A stretch of DNA of 64,000 nt from Planctomycetota bacterium (GTDB lineage Bacteria; Planctomycetota; PLA2; JAEUHO01): assembly GCA_028281445.1 (NCBI GenBank), contig JANQJW010000007.1, positions 28,694 to 92,693 of the forward strand. Direction: 5' to 3'. Under the pieces are notes generated by a model, which saw nothing but the letters and a program-made list of their open reading frames with translations, was not told the DNA's origin and did not search any database. How positions within the stretch are numbered: position 1 is the stretch's first letter; the number at the start of each line of letters is the position of its first letter. Below are positions 57,302-64,000 of the stretch, piece after piece. Both the position numbers and the translations under genes were made by a program.

Positions 57302-58183
57302 ATGCGCATGAGGATCGTTCTCGTCTGCCTTGCCATCGTTGCGTTCGCGGATGCCGCGAGTGCCCAGGATCTGCGTACGGAGATCGACGCCGCGTTGGCG
57401 GTGCCGCCCGGGGATGCACGCTTGGAACGCTATCCGACCGACGAGCACCTCGTCGGAGGCGCAGCCGCTGACGACTGCTGTCCGGACGTGAAGGACTACT
57501 GCGCGCCGGAGGATCCGTGCAAGCCGTGGAACGTGGAACTCATCCTCGGCTTCAGCCTGGCGCAGGGAAACAGCGACCTGCTCAACTTCACCTTCGACGG
57601 TCGCGCCGACTACGAGAAGGGGCCATGGGCGATCGGCAACCTCGTCCAGTTCGTCTACGGCGAGAACGCGGGTGTGCGTTCCGCGGAGAACTGGCGCACG
57701 AAGCACCGCGTCGATCGCAAGTTCTCCGACACGAGCAAGACCTATGCGTTCGGCCAGCTTCTCTTCAACCGCGATGAGCTGTCCGGGCTCGAGTACCGCT
57801 TCACGCCGACTGTCGGCATCGGCCGCACGTTGATGCAGGGCAACCGCGGGTTTCTGAAGGGCGAGATCGGCGGCGGTGCCGTGCACGAGAAGCGGCTGGG
57901 CATGGGGGCGACCACGGCGCCGTCGGCGTATCTAGGTCTCGATATGGAGCGCAACTGGCGCGATGGCAAGAAGATCGTCGTCGACTACGACTTCGTCGCG
58001 AACCTCGACGATGTCGGCCTCTCGTTCTGGACGCTCGACACCAAGTTCTTCGTTCCGGTATGCGCATGGATGGACCTGACGGTCGGCGTGCGCCTCGACT
58101 ACGTGTTCGAGCCGCCGGGCGGCGCCGAGTCGCTCGACGTCCTCACCGTCGTCGGCTTGAACGTGCGTCTGAGCGACATCTAG
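57302..58183 (+). CDS. DUF481-type outer-membrane beta-barrel protein
   Basis: A 293-residue outer-membrane protein with a signal peptide (LVCLAIVAFADAASAQ). The DUF481 (YdiY-like) barrel begins at WNVELILGFSLAQGNSDLLNF, with the family S-x-x-x-G-N-S-D turn, and continues through strands such as FTPTVGIGRTL and FLKGEIGGGAVHEKRLG to the terminal strand VVGLNVRLSDI. Between the signal and barrel is a Cys-containing stretch (DCCPDVKDYCAPEDPC) that recalls CCPDPC in the cysteine-rich lipoprotein. The start at 57302 follows GGAGGGAG. Function in the family is unclear. Confidence 0.82.
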   Translation: MRMRIVLVCLAIVAFADAASAQDLRTEIDAALAVPPGDARLERYPTDEHLVGGAAADDCCPDVKDYCAPEDPCKPWNVELILGFSLAQGNSDLLNFTFDGRADYEKGPWAIGNLVQFVYGENAGVRSAENWRTKHRVDRKFSDTSKTYAFGQLLFNRDELSGLEYRFTPTVGIGRTLMQGNRGFLKGEIGGGAVHEKRLGMGATTAPSAYLGLDMERNWRDGKKIVVDYDFVANLDDVGLSFWTLDTKFFVPVCAWMDLTVGVRLDYVFEPPGGAESLDVLTVVGLNVRLSDI

Positions 58184-58187
58184 GTTC

Positions 58188-58271
58188 GCGGGGGCACACA
58201 AGGTGCCCCCCTACAGCAACAGGCGCTGCGATCGTCCTTGGGCTGTAGGGAGGGGCCTTGTGCCTCTCCGT
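58188..58271. repeat. REP-like palindrome pair (BIME type), copy 4
   Basis: The left unit (minus strand, stem GGGGGCAC-acaag-GTGCCCCC, foot CTAC 58211-58214) and the right unit (plus strand, GTAG 58245-58248, stem GGAGGGGC-CTTGT-GCCTCTCC with one G-T pair) have their feet facing inward. The units and flanks are the same as in copies 1 and 3 but in swapped order. The pair separates the convergent DUF481 and ettA genes. Confidence 0.8.
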
Positions 58272-58277
58272 GCGCAC

Positions 58278-59957
58278 CTACTTCAATCGCCGATGCGTGC
58301 CCTTGCGGTCGCCGGCGATGCCGGCAGCTTCCAACTCCTGCGTGCGGCGTTCGTGGTAGGTGGCGTAGTTGCCGTCCCAGAAGCGCGCCGTGCAATCCCC
58401 CTCGTAGGCGAGGATGTGCGTCGCGACGCGGTCGAGGAAGAAGCGGTCGTGCGACACGACGATTGCCGAGCCCGCGTAGCCCTCGAGCGCCTCTTCCAAC
58501 ACACGGATCGTGCTCACGTCCAGGTCGTTCGTCGGCTCGTCGACGAGCAGCAGGTTGCCGCCTTGACGGAGCATCTTGGCGAGCTGCACGCGGTTGCGCT
58601 GCCCGCCGGAGAGCGTGCCGACGAGCTGCTGCTGGTCCGCGCCGCGGAAGTTGAACTTCGAGACGTACGCGCGTGAGTTGACCTTCTTCTTGCCGAGCGT
58701 GAGCTCGTCCGCGCCGTCGGTGATCTCCTTCCAGACGTTGTTGTCCGGGTTCATGTCCGCGCGGTCCTGATCGACATGGCAGAGGTCGACCGTCGGTCCG
58801 AGCTCGACGGTCCCGCTGTCCGGTTCGAGCTGACCGGCGATCAGCTTCAGGAGCGTCGTCTTGCCGGTGCCGTTGGGACCGATGACGCCGACGACGGCGC
58901 CCGGCGGCACCTCGAACGTGACGTCCTTCAGGACCTCCCGGGCGCCGTAGGACTTCGAGATCCCCTCGACCTTCAGCACCTTCTGACCCAGCTTCTGCGT
59001 GATCGGGATCATCAGGGAGAAGCCGTCGGTGGCGGTCTTCTGCTCCTTCTGGTGCTCCTGGTAGAGCTGCTCGTAGTTGCGGATACGCGCCTTGTTCTTC
59101 GCGAGCCGGCCCTTGGGATTCGTGTTGATCCACTCCAGCTCGTGCTCGAGCCGCTTCTTGCGGGCGCGCGACTGCGCGTCGTCCACGCTCTCGCGCTTCG
59201 CGCGCTGGGCGAGATACTCGGAATAGTTGCCCTTGTACGGGATGCCCTTGCCGTGGTGCATCTCGAGCATCCACTGCGCGACGTTGTCGAGGAAGTAGCG
59301 GTCGTGCGTGATCGAGATGACCGTGCCGTCGTAGGCGTCGAGATGGTTCTCGAGCCAGAACACCGCGTCCGCATCGAGGTGGTTCGTCGGTTCATCGAGC
59401 AGCAGCACGTCGGGGTGGCGCAGCAGCATCTTGCACAGCGCCACGCGGCGGCGCTCGCCGCCTGACATGGTCGAGACGTCCGTCTCCGCGGGCGGCAAGC
59501 CCAGCGCGTGTGCCGCCTGCTCGAGCCGGTGGCCGAGCTCCCATGCGTCGGTGTGGTCGATGAGCGTCTGGACCTGCTCGAGCTCGTCGAGCGCAGCCTG
59601 CATGGCCTCGGGATCCAGGTCTTCGGCGAGCTTCTCGTTGAGCTCGTCGTAGCGCTTGAGGATGTCCTTCACCTCCTGCACGGCCTCTTCGAGGTTGTCC
59701 TTCACGGTGCCGGGCGTGAGCTCGGGCTCCTGCGAGAGGTAGCCGATGGTGAGCTTGTCGGCGCGGATGCATGTGCCGTCGTAGTCGGTCTCGACGCCCG
59801 CGAGCACGCGCAGAAGCGTGCTCTTGCCGCTGCCGTTGTGGCCGATCACGCCGATGCGCGCGCCGCGCAGGAAGGCCAGGCTGATGTCGTCGAGCACGGT
59901 CTTCTGGCCGTAGGTCTTGGTCAGGCGACTGAGGGAAAACACATAGTCCGAGTTCAT
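58278..59957 (-). CDS. ettA: Energy-dependent translational throttle protein (ABC-F)
   Basis: A 559-residue soluble ABC-F ATPase that binds the ribosomal E site and gates elongation according to ATP level. It has two cassettes: Walker A GHNGSGKST with signature MSGGE and LLLDEPTNHLD, then GPNGTGKTT with LSGGQ and LLVDEPTNDLD. The EttA-type linker includes EWINTNPKGRLAKNKARIRNYEQL. Length and C terminus (THRRLK) match EttA closely. ATG 59957 is used; it is divergent from the small membrane-protein gene. Confidence 0.93.
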   Translation of the reverse strand: MNSDYVFSLSRLTKTYGQKTVLDDISLAFLRGARIGVIGHNGSGKSTLLRVLAGVETDYDGTCIRADKLTIGYLSQEPELTPGTVKDNLEEAVQEVKDILKRYDELNEKLAEDLDPEAMQAALDELEQVQTLIDHTDAWELGHRLEQAAHALGLPPAETDVSTMSGGERRRVALCKMLLRHPDVLLLDEPTNHLDADAVFWLENHLDAYDGTVISITHDRYFLDNVAQWMLEMHHGKGIPYKGNYSEYLAQRAKRESVDDAQSRARKKRLEHELEWINTNPKGRLAKNKARIRNYEQLYQEHQKEQKTATDGFSLMIPITQKLGQKVLKVEGISKSYGAREVLKDVTFEVPPGAVVGVIGPNGTGKTTLLKLIAGQLEPDSGTVELGPTVDLCHVDQDRADMNPDNNVWKEITDGADELTLGKKKVNSRAYVSKFNFRGADQQQLVGTLSGGQRNRVQLAKMLRQGGNLLLVDEPTNDLDVSTIRVLEEALEGYAGSAIVVSHDRFFLDRVATHILAYEGDCTARFWDGNYATYHERRTQELEAAGIAGDRKGTHRRLK

Positions 59958-60017
59958 GGTGCTAGTTGTACGCATAGGATGGCTTTGATCCGCCTTTGCG
60001 CGGACCGGGGAGGCCCC

Positions 60018-60218
60018 ATGAAGGGCAGCGTCAAGTCCTGGATGATCAACGTGATCTGCGGCCTGCTGGCCTACGTCGGGTCGCGCCTGATCTGGGCCGA
60101 GAAGGACAGCCCCTTCGAGAAGCTCCACTGGGAGCTGATGACGTTTGCGGTCTTCTACCTGATCCTCCAGGCCCTCATCCGCGGGCGCCGGCTCGCCAGG
60201 CTGGGCAAGGAGGGATGA
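60018..60218 (+). CDS. 66-aa membrane protein heading the anchored-module operon
   Basis: A 66-residue protein with two hydrophobic segments (MINVICGLLAYVGSRLIW and WELMTFAVFYLILQALI) and a basic C-terminal end (RGRRLARLGKEG). Family not recognised. The ATG at 60018 follows GGGGAGG. Its stop overlaps the next start (ATGA), so it is coupled to the three large anchored proteins and may help place or export them. Confidence 0.66.
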   Translation: MKGSVKSWMINVICGLLAYVGSRLIWAEKDSPFEKLHWELMTFAVFYLILQALIRGRRLARLGKEG

Positions 60219-61882
60219 GCAAGGCGCTCCGGGTCCTGCTGCCCGTCGCGGCGATCGTCGCGCTCGGCGTTCTGCTGTGGTCGCGGGGCGGTGATCGCGC
60301 GCCGCTGGGCGGGGCATCGGAGGCGCACGAGGAGCACGTCCCGCCCGAGCTGCTGACGGCGGACGGGCTGGAGACGCCGCAGCCCGCGCGCGTGGCGCCG
60401 ACGCTCGCGCCGGGCAAGACGAGTGTGGAGGTCCGCCGTGGGCCGGTGCGCGTGCGTGTCGTAGGGCCGGGGGATGACCCTGTGCCCGGCGTCCGCATCG
60501 GCATCGTCGCCGGGCGCGGGTCCATGCCGGAGCCTCTGTTCACGGACGCCCAGGGGTACGCGAGGCTCGGTCCGCTGCCCTACGACGGGAGCGTCGAGCT
60601 GGCGGTCTACGCGCCGGAGCCTTGGCGCGAGGGAGCGTTCATCCCTTCCCTGATGGAGCCGCGCGCGGGTCATCCTCGCACCCCTCTCGTGACCGGGCCC
60701 GAGCTATTGTTCCGCGCGCAGACCGGCATTGCAGTCGACTTCACCGCCGTCAACGCGGAGACCGGCGGCTCCCTCGCCGGCACGGAGGTTCGCTGTCGCA
60801 AGGCGCTGACCGAAGAGGGGCGCGGCTGGACCATGGCGCCGCGCCGCTTCCTCATGACGCCGGGCATCGGCCGCTTGACGGTGATGCACTGGGACGTCGT
60901 GCCGCCCAAGGGCTGGATCGCGTGGGATCCGCACTGGGTCAAGACGACGATCAGCCCCTATGCGCGCGCGCTCGACTTCCACTATCCCGTGCGCCGTGAG
61001 GTGGATGTCGCCATCACGCCGGTGGACAGCGAGGGCACGCCCGTTGACGCGCGCGTCCGCATGGCCCTCGTCGCAGGTCGCAAGCCGCAGTGGAGCATCA
61101 AGGGCGACGCCTACGGCCGCTTGCGACTCCATGGCGTCCCGTTCCTACGTGACGAGATCCTCGACGTCACCGTGTGCCGGAAGGATCTCTCCGGCCCGGC
61201 CCGCGTGCGCCTGCCGATTCCGGACCAACCCGGTACGCCGATCGATGTTCAGGTCACGCTACCCGACGACGGCGAGGTGTCTGACATCGAGTTCGAGTCG
61301 ATCGGCATCGGTGGCGGGGCAGGGGGGGCGTTCAAGGGCCGCATGCGCTACCGGAAGTTCGACAACGCCCTGGTCGTGAGGGTGATTCGTCGCAACGGCG
61401 AACCGGCGGTCGGTGCGACCGTCGAGCTGGCGCATCACAGCGCTCGAACCGATGCCCACGGCCGTGTCCGGTTTCGGGGCATCGCCCCGGGTGTCATGGA
61501 CGTACAGGTGCGTCAGCCGGGGCTCGTACCGATTACCCGTACCGTCGACATCCCTCAGCGCGGCGAAGCGAAGAAGACCCTGCGGGAGGGCAAGGGCGGC
61601 ATCGTCGACCTCGCGGTCGTCGACGATGGCGGGAACTCGCTGTCGTACGCTGCGTTCCGCGTCAAGACGGGCTATGGCGCGCCGTGGGCGTACGTAGACC
61701 TGCAGAACCGACAACGCATCGACCCCTTCACCGATCACCTCGGGCGGCGCCGGCTCCACGCGATCGGGCCCGGCGACTTCACCATCGACGTGTCGTGGGG
61801 AAGTCGAAGAAAGTCGGTGTCCCTGCGCGTTGAGGAGGGAGAGACGCGCGCCGTGCGCGTGGTCCTGCCCCGCCCACGATGA
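60215..61882 (+). CDS. Anchored carboxypeptidase-regulatory-like protein, operon member 1
   Basis: A 555-residue protein: TM anchor (VLLPVAAIVALGVLLW), acidic linker and the motif VPPELLTADG, then about five beta-sandwich modules, e.g. VRVRVVGPGDDPVPGVRIGIV, VDVAITPVDSEGTPVDARV, VVRVIRRNGEPAVGATVEL and VDLAVVDDGGNS. The C-terminal region PFTDHLGRRRLHAIGPGDF is matched in the next gene, showing recent paralogy. It overlaps its neighbours by four bases at each end. No catalytic motif is seen. Confidence 0.8.
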   Translation: MSKALRVLLPVAAIVALGVLLWSRGGDRAPLGGASEAHEEHVPPELLTADGLETPQPARVAPTLAPGKTSVEVRRGPVRVRVVGPGDDPVPGVRIGIVAGRGSMPEPLFTDAQGYARLGPLPYDGSVELAVYAPEPWREGAFIPSLMEPRAGHPRTPLVTGPELLFRAQTGIAVDFTAVNAETGGSLAGTEVRCRKALTEEGRGWTMAPRRFLMTPGIGRLTVMHWDVVPPKGWIAWDPHWVKTTISPYARALDFHYPVRREVDVAITPVDSEGTPVDARVRMALVAGRKPQWSIKGDAYGRLRLHGVPFLRDEILDVTVCRKDLSGPARVRLPIPDQPGTPIDVQVTLPDDGEVSDIEFESIGIGGGAGGAFKGRMRYRKFDNALVVRVIRRNGEPAVGATVELAHHSARTDAHGRVRFRGIAPGVMDVQVRQPGLVPITRTVDIPQRGEAKKTLREGKGGIVDLAVVDDGGNSLSYAAFRVKTGYGAPWAYVDLQNRQRIDPFTDHLGRRRLHAIGPGDFTIDVSWGSRRKSVSLRVEEGETRAVRVVLPRPR

Positions 61883-63615
61883 AACGTCGATCCACGCTGT
61901 TGCTCGCCCTGCTGCTCCTGGGTGGCGCTGCGTGGTTGCTGCTTGCGGGCGGCGAAGAGGCCGGCGACTCCGCGTTGGACGACACGGCGATCGAGGACGG
62001 GAGAGCCGAAGGCGATCTGCTCAAGGCCGACGCACGCAAAGGGGAGGCGTCCGCGCCGGCCCCGGTGCTGGCAGGTCGTGCGCCGCGCGACGAGCTGCCC
62101 GACCGCGGTCCCGTGCGCGTCCGGGTGCGCGGGGCGGGCGGTGTGCCGCTGCCCGGTGTCACCGTGCACCTCGTGCCTACGGAAGGTGCGAATGTCGCGA
62201 AGCCCTTGCAGTCGCTCGCGGCGGATGCACAGGGCTCCGTCGTGTTCTCCGACGCCCCCTACGACGGCAGCGTATCGGCGCGAGTCGACGCAACGAACCC
62301 CGACGGCAAGTATGTGTTCGTCCTCGTCCGCGATGGGGTCGTCCAGGCCATAGCACCCAACCAGCCGTCGTCGCTTCTCCATGCCCCGGTAGAGCAGCCG
62401 GAACTGATGCTACAGCCTGCTACGGGACTGCCGCTGCACGTGCGCATCGAGTCGTCCGTGCGCGGACGCGCGCTACCCGGCGTGTCGTGGGGCGTGATGC
62501 CGCGCTTCCATACCCCCGCGTTCGACGAGTGGCGGAAGGGCGGGCAAGCCGGCTACCCCCTGCCCGTGGCCCACGGCCGGGACACGACGGTCAAGTTCAC
62601 GCTCGCCGGTGACCTCGACGCGCACATGGCGACCGACAAGCACCACTACAAGGTCCGCGTGCACCCCGGCGCGCGGAGCCTCGACGCCGTCCTGCCCTTG
62701 CGTCCGATGGCGCGGATCCTCGTGCTCTTCGATCCACCGGAAGGAACCGAGGACCGCCTGTGGAGGCCCAAGAAGCTCTACCTGGGCACGTGGAGCGAGG
62801 CGCACGTCACGGGGGACGCACACCAACGCTATCTCGTGAAGGGCGTGCCGCACATTCCTGGGGAGCCGATCGAGATCAGCGGGCTGCTCGGGACGTGGAA
62901 GATCACGGCGAAAGGCCGCATGCCCGTTGACGCCGAGGAGACGCTGGTCCTTCACGCGCAGGCAAAGAAGGTGCACATCGTCAAGAGCCAGGCCACGGCG
63001 AAGATCACGTACACGAACGGCATCGCGCTCACGAGCGGCAGCGTGAAGTTCGACATCACCGCCATCGAGCCAATCGAACTCGACCTCTACAAGCCGGCCG
63101 AGAAGGCGCTTCCGCGCAAGTTCGACGTCGCCGTTGTCGACGGGAGCGGCCGACCCGTCGAGCGCGCCGTCGTGTACATCGGCACGCACGGCAGCTCGAC
63201 GGACAAGAAGGGAATCGCGCGGTTCGAGAACCTCGTGCCCGGAACGCATGTGCTCAAGGTCTGGGGCACAGGCCCGTCGTGGCAGGACGAGGTGACGGTG
63301 CCCGAGGGTTCGGGCGCCATTCGCGTGACGGCACGCGTGCCCGGCACGGTCCGACTCCGGGTTGTCGACGCCGAGGGCAATCCCATGCCGTACGCCAAGG
63401 TCGAGGTCCAACAGCCTTCGGTTCTGGCCTGGTCCGACGTGGTCGACGGCGTCCAGCGCATCAGTCCCTTCACCGATCACCGCGGCCGGCGCACGTTGTA
63501 CAACCTCGAAACCGGCAACGTCTTGATCAAGGTCTCGCTCGGGACGCGCAGTGCGAAGAAGCTGATCAAGGTGCGGCCCGGCCAGGTGACGACTGCGCGT
63601 ATCGTATTGGAGTGA
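61879..63615 (+). CDS. Anchored carboxypeptidase-regulatory-like protein, operon member 2
   Basis: A 578-residue paralogue of the preceding protein: TM anchor (LLLALLLLGGAAWLLLAGG), acidic linker, the related motif GDLLKADARKG and about five modules (VRVRVRGAGGVPLPGVTVHLV, FDVAVVDGSGRPVERAVVYI, VRLRVVDAEGNPMPYAKVEV). The end PFTDHRGRRTLYNLETGNVLIKVSLG aligns with member 1. Both ends overlap neighbours by four bases (ATGA, GTGA), so the chain is translated as a unit. Confidence 0.8.
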   Translation: MKRRSTLLLALLLLGGAAWLLLAGGEEAGDSALDDTAIEDGRAEGDLLKADARKGEASAPAPVLAGRAPRDELPDRGPVRVRVRGAGGVPLPGVTVHLVPTEGANVAKPLQSLAADAQGSVVFSDAPYDGSVSARVDATNPDGKYVFVLVRDGVVQAIAPNQPSSLLHAPVEQPELMLQPATGLPLHVRIESSVRGRALPGVSWGVMPRFHTPAFDEWRKGGQAGYPLPVAHGRDTTVKFTLAGDLDAHMATDKHHYKVRVHPGARSLDAVLPLRPMARILVLFDPPEGTEDRLWRPKKLYLGTWSEAHVTGDAHQRYLVKGVPHIPGEPIEISGLLGTWKITAKGRMPVDAEETLVLHAQAKKVHIVKSQATAKITYTNGIALTSGSVKFDITAIEPIELDLYKPAEKALPRKFDVAVVDGSGRPVERAVVYIGTHGSSTDKKGIARFENLVPGTHVLKVWGTGPSWQDEVTVPEGSGAIRVTARVPGTVRLRVVDAEGNPMPYAKVEVQQPSVLAWSDVVDGVQRISPFTDHRGRRTLYNLETGNVLIKVSLGTRSAKKLIKVRPGQVTTARIVLE

Positions 63616-64000
63616 GCAAGGCGCAGATCCTGGTCGTCACGCTGGCATGCCTCGCGACCGTCGCGCTGCTCTGGCCGTGGATCAGCGGCGCAGAAGACGC
63701 TCGAGTCAGCGACGACACGGAGCCGACGGCTGTCCAACCCGACCTGCTCGCCACCGACGCGCCCGAACTGCTAGGCCGCTTGCAAGATTCCCAGAAGCAG
63801 GCGCCCGTCGTCGAGGTCGAAGCGGAGGGGCAGAAGCCTGGACTCCCGATGCAGTGCTGGATCGTCGACGGCGTGACCGGGCATTCGCTCGAGGAGGCGT
63901 CCTACATTCCCGGCAAGGCACCCGGGCTGAAGCCGTCTCGAGGCAGCGCCATCGTCGATTCGTGTCTGCAGCCCGGACTCCAGGAAGGCGCGGTCGGGAT
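63612..64000 (+). CDS. Anchored family protein, operon member 3 (cut by window end)
   Basis: This partial gene starts at GTG 63612 overlapping the previous stop (GTGA). The visible 129 residues are a TM anchor (ILVVTLACLATVALLWPWI), an acidic linker (EDARVSDDTEP), the motif DLLATDAPELLGRLQ and the beginning of a different-looking domain (MQCWIVDGVTGHSLEEASY). It shares the anchor-linker-PELL layout with the other members of this family. The frame is open to the window end. Confidence 0.72.
   Translation, partial: MSKAQILVVTLACLATVALLWPWISGAEDARVSDDTEPTAVQPDLLATDAPELLGRLQDSQKQAPVVEVEAEGQKPGLPMQCWIVDGVTGHSLEEASYIPGKAPGLKPSRGSAIVDSCLQPGLQEGAVG

Overview
The window is chromosomal DNA from a GC-rich bacterium (roughly two-thirds G+C by eye) that uses ATG, GTG and TTG starts and packs genes with many 1-8 nt overlaps. 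The envelope looks diderm: DUF481-type barrel, many lipoproteins with lipoboxes, N-terminally anchored periplasmic multi-domain proteins. STAS proteins, a Hanks kinase, HEAT-repeat proteins, TIG-domain lipoproteins and very long carboxypeptidase-regulatory-like proteins together suggest Planctomycetota or a similar lineage. This is inference from gene content; there is no rRNA or other marker gene here.

Layout. 1-4.3 kb: STAS protein, folB-folK, a lipoprotein, an ATP-grasp ligase, a second STAS protein and a small acidic protein. 4.4-12.2 kb: a TolB-like propeller, a DUF697 membrane protein, a 1276-aa carboxypeptidase-regulatory-like protein and a CBS-type PLP enzyme. 12.4-14.4 kb: HPt protein, response regulator, ferrochelatase. 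14.5-19.6 kb (minus strand): prenyltransferase-fold protein, HEAT protein and two paralogous TIG lipoproteins. 19.6-21.4 kb: three monocistronic genes for tiny cysteine-rich lipoproteins, each with its own promoter-like box, 5' hairpin and, downstream, a rho-independent terminator. 21.4-29.2 kb: desaturase, esterase, two more carboxypeptidase-regulatory-like proteins, a frameshifted membrane lipoprotein and another lipoprotein. 29.3-36.8 kb: RlaP-like nucleotidyltransferase, then a five-gene minus-strand operon AOR - FDH - tupA - tupB - tupC. 36.8-45.8 kb: a zincin, a kinase, a methyltransferase, a TetR-linked operon with palindromic operators, an LTA-synthase-like enzyme and a barrel-like lipoprotein. 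45.8-49.7 kb: a translationally coupled operon metallophosphoesterase - moeA::PBP - mobA - moaD. 49.9-58.2 kb: subtilase, MFS exporter, cobalamin adenosyltransferase, YgfZ, SDR, HEAT protein, small membrane protein, DUF481 protein. 58.3-64 kb: ettA, then an overlapping operon of a 66-aa membrane protein and three anchored carboxypeptidase-regulatory-like proteins, the last cut by the window edge.

How it fits together. The tungsten/molybdenum theme is the clearest: a tungstate-type ABC transporter is encoded directly behind a tungsten-type aldehyde:ferredoxin oxidoreductase and a formate dehydrogenase, and 9 kb away an operon makes cofactor-assembly proteins (MoaD, MobA, MoeA fused to a periplasmic-binding-like domain). 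Seven genes or gene fragments encode a TM anchor, a short acidic linker and, in the six that are complete enough or long enough to judge, repeated beta-sandwich modules; they look like a lineage-specific envelope family.

Most unusual. The first cysteine-rich lipoprotein gene stops at a TGA that aligns with a Cys codon of its paralogue. Past it the frame stays homologous (GGAGKA), meets a second TGA at the next Cys position, then a shared G-stop, and a strong stem-loop begins one or two bases after the first TGA. This is the pattern expected of selenocysteine insertion, though decay of a duplicate is the alternative. The window also carries four paired GTAG-footed palindromes of REP/BIME type, all at convergent gene ends. 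I found no tRNA, rRNA, CRISPR array, insertion sequence or prophage gene.
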